Assembly: GCF_042676985.1 (NCBI RefSeq)
Contig: NZ_JBHTIK010000001.1
Span: 124,001-188,000, forward strand
DNA length: 64,000 nt
Reading direction: 5' to 3'
DNA from: Sphingosinicella xenopeptidilytica
GTDB taxonomy: Bacteria > Pseudomonadota > Alphaproteobacteria > Sphingomonadales > Sphingomonadaceae
The translations under genes were made by a program, and so were the position numbers. The notes beneath the pieces are model-generated. The model ran no database searches. It saw only the letters and a list, made by a program, of their open reading frames with translations, and had not been told where the DNA came from. Below are positions 7,740 through 17,887 of this stretch, piece by piece; within the stretch, counting starts at the first letter, position 1; every line of letters begins with the position of its first letter.

Positions 7740-8628
7740 CACCGCCGCAAGCCGACCGCTCGCAGGGGCGGCATGGATCCTCGTTGCCTCCGTGGGCTTT
7801 TCCGCGGCGTGGGTCTTTATCCGGCTTGCAAGCGAGACCATTCACCCGTTCGCGCTCGTTTTCTGGCGAAACGCCGCGGGACTGCTGCTGATCCTGCCGC
7901 TCGTGCTGCGCGATCCTTCCATGGCATCGCCGCGCCAGTGGAAAAGCCATGCCGCACGATCCACGAGCGGCGTGATCGGCATGTTCACCGTCTTCTATGC
8001 CGTGGCGAACGCACCGATGGCGACCGTGCAGGCGATCAACTTCGCCGCACCGATCTTCGCGACCGCTGGTGCAGCGTTGTTTCTGGGAGAAAAGCTGCGG
8101 GCGCGGCGGGTCGGCGCGCTGCTGACGGGCTTCGCCGGCGTGCTCGTCGTGCTGCGCCCCGGCGAACAGCCGCTGACGCCGGGCATCCTTTCCGCAGTTG
8201 TCGCGGCCGCGGCGGTCGCCTTCTCGATCATCGCCGTCAAACGGCTGGTGGGGATCGCCCGCCCGATGTCGGTCGTGTTCTGGAGCTTTGCACTGCCGGT
8301 GCTGCCCACCTTCCTCGTCGCGCTCGCCTTCTGGACAACGCCGTCGGGCGTGGCCTGGCTTTACATCCTCGGCCTCGGCGCGGGCACGCTCATCGCCCAG
8401 ATCGCGACGGTGCGCGCCTTCGCCATCGCGGAGGCGACCGCCGTGATGCCTTATGATTTCGTGCGTTTCGGCATCATGATCGCCATCGGTTTCGTGCTCT
8501 TCGGCGAAACCGTGGACGGCATCACGCTGATCGGCGGCGCGCTCATTCTCGGCAGCGCGATCTACCTCGCCTATCGCGAAGCCGTGCTCGCCCGAAAGGG
8601 CCCGGCCAGCACACCCGCATTGGACTGA
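7720..8628 (+). CDS. EamA/DMT-family transporter
   Basis: A 302-residue integral membrane protein with about ten hydrophobic segments in two homologous halves, the drug/metabolite transporter architecture. ASVGFSAAWVFIRLAS and FWRNAAGLLLILPL at the start and FLGEKLRARRVGALLTGFAGVLVVLRPG at the end of the first half are typical EamA features. No ATG is available in frame. The TTG at 7720, preceded by GGGGAG, is the best start and overlaps the ligase gene by 20 bases, suggesting coupling. The substrate cannot be deduced. Confidence 0.88.
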   Translation: MTPSTSSTAASRPLAGAAWILVASVGFSAAWVFIRLASETIHPFALVFWRNAAGLLLILPLVLRDPSMASPRQWKSHAARSTSGVIGMFTVFYAVANAPMATVQAINFAAPIFATAGAALFLGEKLRARRVGALLTGFAGVLVVLRPGEQPLTPGILSAVVAAAAVAFSIIAVKRLVGIARPMSVVFWSFALPVLPTFLVALAFWTTPSGVAWLYILGLGAGTLIAQIATVRAFAIAEATAVMPYDFVRFGIMIAIGFVLFGETVDGITLIGGALILGSAIYLAYREAVLARKGPASTPALD

Positions 8629-8713
8629 ACCTTCGCATGTGAAGAGGTTGCTCCTGCCGCCGCTTCGATTAGGAAGGCGCGCGACAGACAGTTTTGAACA
8701 TGGGAGATCAGGA

Positions 8714-9493
8714 ATGAAGCTTGCAGGAACCGCAGCGGTTGTGACGGGCGCCTCCTCCGGCCTCGGCGCCGCAACGGCGCGCGCGCTGGCCAAGGAAGGC
8801 GTGAAGGTCGCCATCTTCGACATGAGCGCCGAGAAGGGCGAGGCGCTCGCCGCCGAGATCGGCGGCATCTTCTGCAATGTCGACGTGACGAGCGATGATT
8901 CGGTCGACGCGGGCTTCGCCAAGGCGCGCGCCGCGCACGGGCAGGAACGCATCCTCGTCAACTGCGCCGGTGTCGGCAGCGCCGTGAAGACCGCGAGCCG
9001 CGACAAGGCGAGCGGCGAGGTCAAGCACTATCCGCTCGGCGCCTTCGAAAAGGTCATCCAGATCAACCTGATCGGCACGTTCCGCTGCATCGCGAAGTCG
9101 GCCGCCGGCATGATGACGCTGGAGCCGATGGAAGACGGCGAGCGCGGCGCCATCGTGAACACGGCTTCCGTGGCCGCCGAAGATGGCCAGATCGGCCAGG
9201 CCGCCTATTCCGCCTCCAAGGGCGGCGTTGTCGGCATGACGCTCCCCATCGCGCGCGACCTGATGAGCGAGGGCATCCGCGTCAACACCATCCTGCCCGG
9301 CATCTTCAACACGCCGCTGCTGCAGGCCGCGCCGGACAATGTGAAGGCCTCGCTCGCCGCCTCCGTGCCGTTCCCCAAGCGACTCGGCGAGCCGGAAGAA
9401 TATGCGAAGCTCGCGCTCGCGATGATCACCATCGGCTATTTCAACGGCGAGGATGTGCGGCTCGACGGCGGCATCCGCATGGCGCCGCGTTAA
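8714..9493 (+). CDS. Short-chain dehydrogenase (3-hydroxyacyl-CoA type)
   Basis: A 259-residue classical SDR. The NAD-binding TGASSGLG is at residues 11-18, NCAG near 90, and the catalytic Tyr165-x-x-x-Lys169 lies in YSASK. The long insertion before the helix and the sequence up to RLDGGIRMAPR resemble the 17beta-HSD10 / 3-hydroxy-2-methylbutyryl-CoA dehydrogenase group. That would fit fatty-acid or isoleucine breakdown next to the acyl-CoA ligase. ATG 8714, preceded by GGAGATCAGGA, is the supported start. The stop overlaps the stop of the convergent ABC permease by three bases. Confidence 0.88.
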   Translation: MKLAGTAAVVTGASSGLGAATARALAKEGVKVAIFDMSAEKGEALAAEIGGIFCNVDVTSDDSVDAGFAKARAAHGQERILVNCAGVGSAVKTASRDKASGEVKHYPLGAFEKVIQINLIGTFRCIAKSAAGMMTLEPMEDGERGAIVNTASVAAEDGQIGQAAYSASKGGVVGMTLPIARDLMSEGIRVNTILPGIFNTPLLQAAPDNVKASLAASVPFPKRLGEPEEYAKLALAMITIGYFNGEDVRLDGGIRMAPR

Positions 9494-10854
9494 GCCACTC
9501 TCGGTTTCAGGCCCGCCAGCTGACGCAGCGTCGGCGGCGGGCCTGAGCGCAGTACGCCGTAGCGGAACAGCCGCGCGGCAAGCGCGATCACCAGCGCCGC
9601 GAAGGCGAGCTGCCACGCGATCGACGCAAGATGGATGCCGAGCCCCGTATCGGCGGCGCCGCGCCCCAACATCATGTAGGGCGCCGAAAGCGGGAACCAC
9701 GACACGAACTGGTACCAGGACCCGCCGGGGTTCGCGAGCGCGCCGAGCGTGGAGATCAGGATCACCATCTGCAGGATGGTGACGGGCATCGAGAGCGTCT
9801 GCACCTCGCGGATCGTGGAACAAAGGCTGCCGACACCGAGATAGATCGCACCGTAGATGAGATAGGCGCAGGTGAAATAGGCGATGCCGAGCGCCAGCAG
9901 CTCCGGCCAGCCGCGCGGCGGCGTGGGGAGGAGCCCGGCGGGAAGCTGCGCTGCCGCCAGCATGAAACCGCCGCCGAACAGCAACCCCCAGACGGTGACG
10001 CCGATCAGCGATACGGCGAGCATGGCGATGAGCTTGCCTGCATAAATCGCCGGAACAGGCACGGCGGCGACCAGCACCTCGATGATCTTGTTCGACTTTT
10101 CTTCGACCATGTTGGAGAGGAGCGCGCCCGCGAGCAGCGAAATGAGCGCAAAGAGCACGGTTGCTGCACCCGTGGCGAGGACGGGCGCGCCGCCTTTGCG
10201 CCCGGCAGGCTGCGCGCCTTCATTGAGGACGGTGACGGAAACATCCGGCTGCGCGGCGCGAACCGCTTCGACGCGCGCGGCAAGACCGTCCTGCGCGAGC
10301 GCGCGCTTGGTCCACGCAAGGCCCGCGAGGGTTCGGATACGCTCGGCGGCGGGCGCCTTGTCGCCGGTGAAAAGCGCAAGCGTGCCCGGCGCGACGACCA
10401 GCGCGGCGCCGAAGCGGCTGCTCTCCGAAAGCAGCCGGTGCGCCTGCGCCTTCGGATCGGCCTCGGCGCTGACCGCAGCGAACGACAGCGCGCCAAGCGC
10501 TGCAATCGCCCCGATATCCTCGCGCTTCGCCAGCGCATCGAGTTCGGCATCGGTGAGCAGCGCGGCGGGCCGCGCGAAGACCGCATCCTTGTGACCGGCG
10601 CGCAGGCGTTCGTAGGCGGTGCGCGTTCGCTCGCGCGCCGCGACAGCCTGCATCCACGGCGTGAAATCGCCGGCCGGATCGATCACCGCGACCGCCTGCG
10701 ACGCCGTTGCCGTCGCCCGCGGACCGCCGACGATCGAAGCGAACACGGCGAAGGCGAGGCCGATCACCGGCATCGCCAGCCAGATGAGGAAGCCGCGCGA
10801 CAGGATCGTCGCCATGATATCGCGGCGGGCGATGGTGAACGTCGCGCGGATCAT
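9490..10854 (-). CDS. ABC-2 type permease (NatB-like)
   Basis: The membrane subunit of an ABC exporter, 454 residues. One transmembrane helix near the N-terminus (LIWLAMPVIGLAFAVFASIVG) is followed by a large extracytoplasmic domain. A C-terminal block of about five helices follows (LSNMVEEKSNKIIEVLVAAVP onward), the NatB/YhaP plan. The ATG at 10854 overlaps the stop of the ATPase gene (ATGA), so the pair is translationally coupled. NatAB systems export Na+ or other small compounds; the substrate here is unknown. A longer upstream frame exists but runs antisense and out of phase through the ATPase gene and is not used. Confidence 0.87.
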   Translation of the reverse strand: MIRATFTIARRDIMATILSRGFLIWLAMPVIGLAFAVFASIVGGPRATATASQAVAVIDPAGDFTPWMQAVAARERTRTAYERLRAGHKDAVFARPAALLTDAELDALAKREDIGAIAALGALSFAAVSAEADPKAQAHRLLSESSRFGAALVVAPGTLALFTGDKAPAAERIRTLAGLAWTKRALAQDGLAARVEAVRAAQPDVSVTVLNEGAQPAGRKGGAPVLATGAATVLFALISLLAGALLSNMVEEKSNKIIEVLVAAVPVPAIYAGKLIAMLAVSLIGVTVWGLLFGGGFMLAAAQLPAGLLPTPPRGWPELLALGIAYFTCAYLIYGAIYLGVGSLCSTIREVQTLSMPVTILQMVILISTLGALANPGGSWYQFVSWFPLSAPYMMLGRGAADTGLGIHLASIAWQLAFAALVIALAARLFRYGVLRSGPPPTLRQLAGLKPRVA

Positions 10855-11804
10855 GCCGCCTCCCGCGTTTCGGCGGGCGCATCCGCCTCGCCGACGATGG
10901 TAACGAAGGCGTCGTGCAGCGTCGGGCGTTCGATGTGCATGTCGCGGATGCCGCTGCCCGTTTCGATGAGGCGCGCGAGGAGCGGCTCGATCCCTCCGGG
11001 CGGCAGCGGGAAGCGATAGGCGTTGCCGGTGTCGGTTGCGCTCCGGGGCAGGATATCGACCGTGCTGCCCGGCGGCAGCAGCGCGTGAAGTTCCGCAAGC
11101 GGGCGTTCGGTGACGAGGACGACGCGCGAGGGCAGATGCGCCCGCGCCGCATCGACGCTGCCAGAGAAGCGCGTTCGCCCGTGCGCGATGATGACGAGGC
11201 CGTCGCACATGCGCTCGGCGTGCGCCATCACGTGCGTGGAAAAGAGGATGGTCGCGCCGCGTGCGCGCTCGGCGCGGATCATGTTTTCGAGATCCTGCTG
11301 ATTCACGGGGTCGAGGCCCGAGAAGGGCTCGTCGAGCACGATGAGATCGGGGCGGTTCACGAAGGTGGCGAGGAGCTGCACCTTCTGCGCCATGCCTTTC
11401 GAGAAGGTGCGGATGCGGGCATTGGCCTCATCACCGAGGCCGTGCGCGGCGAGCAGTTCGTCCGCACGCACGCGCGCGTCGCCGAGCTTCAGGCCGCGCA
11501 GCGCGCCGACATACGCGATGGCTTCGCGTGCCGTCATCGCCGGATAGAGGCCGCGCTCTTCGGGGAGATAGCCGACACGTGCGGCGACCGAGAGCGGCCG
11601 CTCCGAGCCGAGCAGGCGGCGTGTGCCGCCGTCGGGCTCCAGAATGCCGAGCAACATGCGCAGCGTCGTCGTCTTGCCCGCGCCGTTCTGGCCGAGGAAA
11701 CCGTAGATGGCGCCCGTCGGCACGCGAAGGTCGACGCCCGCGACCGCCTGCTTGTCGCCGAAGCGTTTCGACAGGGCTTCAGCTTCGATGGCGTAATCCA
11801 ACAA
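10851..11804 (-). CDS. ABC transporter ATP-binding protein (NatA-like)
   Basis: The ATPase partner of the downstream permease, 317 residues. Walker A is GQNGAGKTT (38-46), the signature motif is FSKGMAQKVQ, Walker B is LIVLDEPFSGLDP and the switch histidine is in FSTHVM. The C-terminal 80 residues form a DUF4162-like extension common in NatA-type subunits. The start is TTG 11804 or TTG 11801; no ATG is available before the first beta strand. It diverges from queG, with 45 bases between the start codons. Confidence 0.9.
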   Translation of the reverse strand: MLDYAIEAEALSKRFGDKQAVAGVDLRVPTGAIYGFLGQNGAGKTTTLRMLLGILEPDGGTRRLLGSERPLSVAARVGYLPEERGLYPAMTAREAIAYVGALRGLKLGDARVRADELLAAHGLGDEANARIRTFSKGMAQKVQLLATFVNRPDLIVLDEPFSGLDPVNQQDLENMIRAERARGATILFSTHVMAHAERMCDGLVIIAHGRTRFSGSVDAARAHLPSRVVLVTERPLAELHALLPPGSTVDILPRSATDTGNAYRFPLPPGGIEPLLARLIETGSGIRDMHIERPTLHDAFVTIVGEADAPAETREAA

Positions 11805-11849
11805 CCCGATCCTTCACACGCGCACCCCGTACGATGCTATGAATAGCGG

Positions 11850-13007
<1,158 letters not shown>

Positions 13008-13646
13008 CGCGATCAGCGCCGCGGCGTCGGCGCGCGGCATGTGGCGGATGGCAACCATCTCCAGAAGATCGCGCCCCATCAGCCAGCCGTTGACGGCGGT
13101 GAAGAGGAGGAGCGGGCCGACCGCCGTGAACAGCAGCAGCAGATAGATGGGCGCGAGCGCGAGGTTCCACAGCACGACGCGCAGCGCGGACGCGAGCGCG
13201 AGAAGGCCGGCTTCGGCGAGGGGCACGCGGCGATGCGCCATCGCTCGCGGATAATGGCGATCTTCGACGGCATCGACGACATCGTCGAGGAACAGGCCCA
13301 TGACGCCGGTGGCGATGCCGGGGAACAGGAACCATCCGCCGATGACGACGATCGGCAGCGCCGCCCAATCCGCCGCATCCGCCCAGAAGCGCTGCATCCA
13401 CACGGGCAGCGGCGGCGCGCTGCTGCCGCTGAGCCAGCTATCGAGACCGTACCAGACGCCCGCGAGGATCAGCAGCGTGAGCGCGATCGATTTCAGGAAC
13501 ACGGCGACGAAACGCCGGTCGGAGAGCTGGGCAAGGACGCGCGGCAGTTCGGCGAGCATGGCGCGATGCTAGCACCGAAGGTTGCGAACCGCGAGATGCG
13601 CCGCTAGGGCTCGGCTTTCTCCCTTCTTCGCAGGTGAAACAGCCCG

Positions 13647-14636
13647 ATGACCAGCGCTTACGACATCGTCGTGATCGGCAATGCCCTTGTCGACGTGATC
13701 GCCTCCGCCGACGACGCCTTCCTCGCCGAGAGCGGGCTCCAGAAGGGCTCGATGCACCTGATCGATACCGCGGAGGCCGAGCGTCTCTATGGCCGCATGG
13801 GGCCGGGGCGGGAGGTTTCGGGCGGATCCGGCTCCAACGCCGCGGTCGGCATGGCAGCCTTGGGCCGCCGGGTGAACTTTATCGGGCGCGTGTCGAACGA
13901 TCAGCTCGGCGCGGTGTTCGCGCATGATATCCGCGCCTCGGGCGTGGACTTCACCACGCCTTACGCGGCCGACACCATGCCCACCGGGCGCTGCCTGATC
14001 CTGGTGACGCCGGACGCGCAGCGCACGATGAACACCTTCCTCGGCACGAGCGCGATGCTGAGCGAAACGGACGTCGACTACGATCTGATCGCGGCGAGCC
14101 CGCTCACCTACCTTGAAGGCTATTTGTGGGATGCCGCCGAGCCGCGCGCGGCGATGGCGAAGGCCTGCGAGGTTGCGCACGCGAACGGACGCCGCGTCTC
14201 CTTCACGCTTTCGGACGTGTTCTGCGTGGAGCGGCACCGCGCCGACTTCCTGCGCCTCGCGCAGGGCGGCGTCGACATCCTGTTCGCCAACGAAAACGAA
14301 CTGAAGAGCCTCTACGAGACCGACGACTTCGACGCGGCGGTGGCCGCGCAGCGCGGCGCGTGCGAGGTGAGCGTGATCACCCGATCCGAAAAGGGCGCGA
14401 TCGTGCTGACGAAGGACGCGGCGATCACGATCCCGGCGGAGCCCGCCGCGCGCATCGTCGACACGACGGGCGCGGGCGACCTGTTCGCGGGCGGCTTCCT
14501 TGCGGGCTTCTCGGAGGGCCGCGCGCTCGGCGACTGCGCAGTGATGGGCGCGGTGGCAGCCGCGGAAATCATCAGCCACATCGGCGCGCGCCCCGAAGCG
14601 GACCTCGCTGCGCTGGTCGCCAAACGGCTCGGCTAA
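13647..14636 (+). CDS. PfkB-family carbohydrate/adenosine kinase
   Basis: A 329-residue ribokinase-fold enzyme. The N-terminal IVVIGNALVDVIA, the substrate-binding GGSGSNAAVGMAALG and the C-terminal DTTGAGDLFAGGFLAG (anion hole and catalytic Asp) are intact. Sphingomonad and other alphaproteobacterial proteins of this type are usually annotated as adenosine kinase, and the N-terminus fits that branch. Sugar kinases of the same fold cannot be excluded from sequence alone. A strong hairpin terminator follows directly, and the next gene is convergent. Confidence 0.87.
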   Translation: MTSAYDIVVIGNALVDVIASADDAFLAESGLQKGSMHLIDTAEAERLYGRMGPGREVSGGSGSNAAVGMAALGRRVNFIGRVSNDQLGAVFAHDIRASGVDFTTPYAADTMPTGRCLILVTPDAQRTMNTFLGTSAMLSETDVDYDLIAASPLTYLEGYLWDAAEPRAAMAKACEVAHANGRRVSFTLSDVFCVERHRADFLRLAQGGVDILFANENELKSLYETDDFDAAVAAQRGACEVSVITRSEKGAIVLTKDAAITIPAEPAARIVDTTGAGDLFAGGFLAGFSEGRALGDCAVMGAVAAAEIISHIGARPEADLAALVAKRLG

Positions 14637-14643
14637 AACAGTT

Positions 14644-14671
14644 CGGCCCGGTTCTGGTGAGAACCGGGCCG
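14644..14671. terminator. Bidirectional hairpin terminator between convergent genes
   Basis: A perfect 12-bp stem (14644-14655 with 14660-14671) encloses a 4-base loop and sits in the 42-base gap between the kinase stop and the permease stop. On the minus strand it is followed by AACTGTTTT, giving a short T-tract for the permease. On the plus side the tail has no T-run. Confidence 0.7.
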
Positions 14672-14678
14672 ATCCGTA

Positions 14679-16262
14679 TCAGGCCTGCTTGCCGCCGGGC
14701 GTCGGCGCGCCCGGCATCGGGGGCACCGGCTGCGGCGGAGCATCGGCGTCGGCTTCGTGCACCTCGATGATGCCGCGGCCGACATGGCTCTTGCGATAGC
14801 CGTAGGCGAAGTAGAGCACGAGCCCGATGCCGCCCCAGAGCGGCAGCACGATCTTCGCATCGAACGGCAGCGCGAAGAACAGCGCGACGCAGCCGATGAC
14901 CGTGAGCGGGCCGACGAGCCACAGCGCCGGCGTACGGAACGGCCGCGCGCGGTGCGGATCGCGCTTCCGGAGCAACATCACCGCGATCGCCACCATCATG
15001 AACGCGAACAGCGTGCCCGCGTTCGCGATGTCCGCGAGCTTGCCCACGGGCAGGAACGCCGCCGTGAACGTGACCGCAAGACCCGTGACCATCGTGATGA
15101 TGTGCGGCGTCTTCCACTTCGGATGGATCGTCGAGAGCTTCTCCGGCAGCAGGCCATCGCGCGACATCACGAAGAAGATGCGCGTCTGACCGAACAGCAT
15201 GACGAGGATGACCGACGGCAGTGCAAGGAAGGCGGCAAGGCCGATGAGGTTGCCGATCTTGAGATAGCCGATCTCGCGCAGCACGTGCGCGAGCGCTTCC
15301 TTCGAGCAGGCGAGCGGTTCCTGACCCGCCGCCATCAGCGTCGAGCAGCGCGCGCCGAGTTCGGCGGAGCCGGGGGCGAGCCATTCGCCGAGCACCGAGG
15401 TGACGGGCTGCGAGCCGAGCGGCGAACCGATCGCACCCGCCGCAACGAGCATGTAGAAAACCGTGCAGATGGCGAGCGAGCCAATGAGGCCGATCGGCAC
15501 GTTGCGTTGCGGGTTCTTGGTTTCTTCCGCCGCGGTCGACACCGCATCGAAGCCGACATAGGCGAAGAAGATGGACGCCGCCGCGCCGACGATGCCGGCG
15601 CCGCCCGAACCATACCAGCCCTGCGGGGCGAACGGCTCGAAGTTTTCCATCTGCATCACCGGCAGCGCAAGCACGATGAACGCGGTGAGCGCGGTGACCT
15701 TGATCGCGACGAGCACGGCGTTGACGCGCGCGCTCTCGGTCGTGCCGAGCATCAGGAGGCCGGTGATGAGGAGGGCGATGACGACGGCGGGGAGGTTGAC
15801 GATACCGCCCGGCACGTAGGGCCCGGAAATCAGCGCAACGGGAAGGTCTATGCCGAACCAGCCCTTCAGCTGCCCGACGAAATAGCCCGACCAGCCGACC
15901 GAGACGGCACTGGCCGCGACGGCATATTCAAGCACCAGCGCCCAGCCGACCATCCAGGCGAGAAGCTCGCCCATGACGGCATAGGTATAGGTGTAGGCGG
16001 AGCCCGAAACGGGCACCATCGAGGCGATTTCCGAGTAGCAGAGCGCCGCGACGACGCAGACCGCGCCGGCGATGACGAAGCTGAACATCATGCCGGGACC
16101 GGCCTTCTGCGCGGCTTCCGACGTGAGCACGAAAATACCCGTGCCGATGATGGCGCCGACGCCGAGAAGCGTCAGCTGAAGCGCGCCGAGCGAGCGGTGC
16201 AGCGACTTCTTCTGTGCTGTCGCCAAAATGGCGTCGAGCGATTTGACACGGCCAAAGATCAT
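14679..16262 (-). CDS. APC-superfamily amino-acid permease
   Basis: A 527-residue secondary transporter with about twelve transmembrane segments. The first helix carries the APC signature LLGVGAIIGTGIFVLTS, whose unwound glycines bind the substrate backbone. The next region, CYSEIASMVPVSGSAYTYTY, and the loop DAVSTAAEETKNPQRN-PIG are characteristic of cationic amino-acid transporters (CAT/YfnA type). The C-terminus is a Pro-rich cytoplasmic tail. It is a single-gene unit; the specific amino acid is not deducible. Confidence 0.9.
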   Translation of the reverse strand: MIFGRVKSLDAILATAQKKSLHRSLGALQLTLLGVGAIIGTGIFVLTSEAAQKAGPGMMFSFVIAGAVCVVAALCYSEIASMVPVSGSAYTYTYAVMGELLAWMVGWALVLEYAVAASAVSVGWSGYFVGQLKGWFGIDLPVALISGPYVPGGIVNLPAVVIALLITGLLMLGTTESARVNAVLVAIKVTALTAFIVLALPVMQMENFEPFAPQGWYGSGGAGIVGAAASIFFAYVGFDAVSTAAEETKNPQRNVPIGLIGSLAICTVFYMLVAAGAIGSPLGSQPVTSVLGEWLAPGSAELGARCSTLMAAGQEPLACSKEALAHVLREIGYLKIGNLIGLAAFLALPSVILVMLFGQTRIFFVMSRDGLLPEKLSTIHPKWKTPHIITMVTGLAVTFTAAFLPVGKLADIANAGTLFAFMMVAIAVMLLRKRDPHRARPFRTPALWLVGPLTVIGCVALFFALPFDAKIVLPLWGGIGLVLYFAYGYRKSHVGRGIIEVHEADADAPPQPVPPMPGAPTPGGKQA

Positions 16263-16379
16263 TCGGGAACTCCCCCCAGATACGAAAAGCTGCGCCTCCC
16301 CAGCCGCAGCCCGGACACTGAAACAAGGTTGCGTGGTCTAGCGGCTTTCGCGCCCACCACAAACCGAAAAGCGCCCGAA

Positions 16380-16760
16380 TCAGGGCGTCACGAGCATCGG
16401 CCCGAGTTTTTTTCCGCCGAAGATATGCACATGGAGGTGCGGCACCTCCTGATGCGAATTGGGACCGGCGTTCGCGAGCAGGCGATAGCCCGCTTCCTCG
16501 ATACCCAGTTCGCGCGCGACGGCGCCCACGGCACGCACGAATCCGGCGATTTCGCCGTCCGCCGCCTTCGCGGCGAAATCCGCCCAGCTGACGTAGCGGC
16601 CCTTGGGGATCACAAGCACGTGCGTCGGCGCCTGCGGATTGATATCGTGGAAGGCGAAGGCGTGGTCGTCTTCATAGACGGGCCGCGCCGGAATCTCGCC
16701 GCGCAGGATGCGCGCGAAGATGTTGTTGTCGTCGTATGGCTCCAGCGTTTCGACGCCCAC
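16380..16760 (-). CDS. HIT-family nucleotide-binding protein
   Basis: A 127-residue histidine-triad protein (HINT/Fhit-like nucleotide hydrolase or transferase). The early NIFARILRGEIPARPVYED block and the terminal HLHVHIFGG triad are clear. The GTG at 16760 lies one base after the hisE stop, so it is the last gene of the histidine operon. A longer in-frame N-terminus would run back through hisE and is not credible. HIT genes next to hisE recur in alphaproteobacteria. Confidence 0.9.
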   Translation of the reverse strand: MGVETLEPYDDNNIFARILRGEIPARPVYEDDHAFAFHDINPQAPTHVLVIPKGRYVSWADFAAKAADGEIAGFVRAVGAVARELGIEEAGYRLLANAGPNSHQEVPHLHVHIFGGKKLGPMLVTP

Positions 16761-16761
16761 G

Positions 16762-17094
16762 TCAGTCTCCCGGTGTTGCGGTTTTTCTGGCGGCTTTTTC
16801 GGCGATGCCCGACACGCCCTCGCGGCGGGCGAGCTCGGCATCGATATCATCGGGCGTGATGCCCGCGTCCGCCCAGAGGACGGAGAGGTGGAACAAGAGG
16901 TCCGCGCTTTCGCCGATCAGCCCCTCGCGATCGTCCTGCATGGCGGCGATCACGGCCTCCACGGCCTCCTCACCGACCTTCTGCGCGATCTTGGCGCGGC
17001 CCTTCACGAAGAGCTTCGCGACGTAGCTTGCCTCCGGATCGGCGGCGCGACGCGAAGCGACGATGGCGGCGAGACGTTCGAGCGTTGCGGTCAT
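16762..17094 (-). CDS. hisE: Phosphoribosyl-ATP pyrophosphatase
   Basis: HisE hydrolyses phosphoribosyl-ATP to phosphoribosyl-AMP, the second step of histidine synthesis. The 110-residue protein shows the all-alpha MazG-like signature: SYVAKLFVKGRAKIAQKVGEEAVE with the metal-binding E-x-x-E, then ESADLLFHLSVLWADAGI. It is a separate protein, not fused to HisI. ATG 17094 begins the normal N-terminus (MTATLERL). The gene follows hisF after 31 bases. Confidence 0.94.
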   Translation of the reverse strand: MTATLERLAAIVASRRAADPEASYVAKLFVKGRAKIAQKVGEEAVEAVIAAMQDDREGLIGESADLLFHLSVLWADAGITPDDIDAELARREGVSGIAEKAARKTATPGD

Positions 17095-17125
17095 GCCGCG
17101 ACCCTGACGCCGGCTGCGCGGGGCG

Positions 17126-17887
17126 TCAACGGTTTCGCACCTTGATGCCCGCAGCGCGCATCGCCGCGCGGGCTTCGCCGATCGTGACCTCGCCGAAGTG
17201 GAAGATCGAGGCGGCGAGCACGGCAGAGGCATGGCCCTCGCGCACGCCCTCGACGAGATGCGCGACATTGCCGACGCCGCCGCTGGCGATCACCGGCACA
17301 GGCACCGAATCGGCGATGGTGCGCGTGAGCGCGAGATCGAACCCCGCCTTGGTGCCATCCCGGTCCATCGAGGTGAGCAGGATTTCGCCCGCGCCCTTTT
17401 CGACGACCTGAAGCGCGAATTCGAGCGCATCGATACCGGTCGCCTTGCGGCCGCCGTGCGTGAAGATTTCCCAGCGGCCCGAACTGGATTGGCGCGCATC
17501 GATGGCGACGACGACGCACTGCGAGCCGAAATGTTCGGCAAGCGCGGTGACGACGGCAGGATCGCGCACGGCGGCACTGTTGATCGCGACCTTGTCCGCA
17601 CCCGCGAGCAGCAGCGCGCGCGCATCCTCGATCGAGCGGACGCCGCCGCCGACGGTCAAAGGCACGAAGCACTGATCGGCCGTGCGCTGCACGATATCGA
17701 GCAGCGTGCCGCGATCCTCGTGCGTCGCCGTGATGTCGAGGAAGCAGATCTCGTCGGCACCGGCCGCGTCATAGGCCTTCGCGGCTTCGACCGGATCGCC
17801 GGCATCGCGCAGATCGACGAAGTTGACGCCCTTGACGACGCGGCCGTCCGCAACGTCGAGGCAGGGGATGATGCGCACGGCGCTCAT
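17126..17887 (-). CDS. hisF: Imidazole glycerol phosphate synthase, cyclase subunit
   Basis: HisF forms imidazole glycerol phosphate and AICAR from PRFAR, using ammonia from HisH. The 253-residue (beta/alpha)8 barrel opens with RIIPCLDVADGRVVKGVNF, carrying the catalytic Asp11. The second catalytic Asp lies in LLTSMDRDGTKAG, and phosphate-binding glycines follow at VIASGGVGN. Its ATG overlaps the hisA stop (ATGA at 17887-17884). Confidence 0.97.
   Translation of the reverse strand: MSAVRIIPCLDVADGRVVKGVNFVDLRDAGDPVEAAKAYDAAGADEICFLDITATHEDRGTLLDIVQRTADQCFVPLTVGGGVRSIEDARALLLAGADKVAINSAAVRDPAVVTALAEHFGSQCVVVAIDARQSSSGRWEIFTHGGRKATGIDALEFALQVVEKGAGEILLTSMDRDGTKAGFDLALTRTIADSVPVPVIASGGVGNVAHLVEGVREGHASAVLAASIFHFGEVTIGEARAAMRAAGIKVRNR

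Noticed and set aside
4128..7841. A 1237-codon open frame on the minus strand opposite ggt and the acyl-CoA ligase
   Set aside because: It is antisense to two well-supported enzymes, has Arg/His/Ala-rich composition with no domain pattern, and arises from the high GC third positions of the plus-strand genes.
10855..11208. N-terminal extension of the NatB permease back through the ATPase gene
   Set aside because: The ATGA overlap at 10851-10854 gives a proper start, and the extension is basic low-complexity sequence in the wrong frame of the ATPase.
14757..16859. A 700-codon plus-strand frame opposite the amino-acid permease and HIT genes
   Set aside because: Its translation is Arg/Asp/His-rich and featureless, while the minus strand carries clear transmembrane and HIT motifs.
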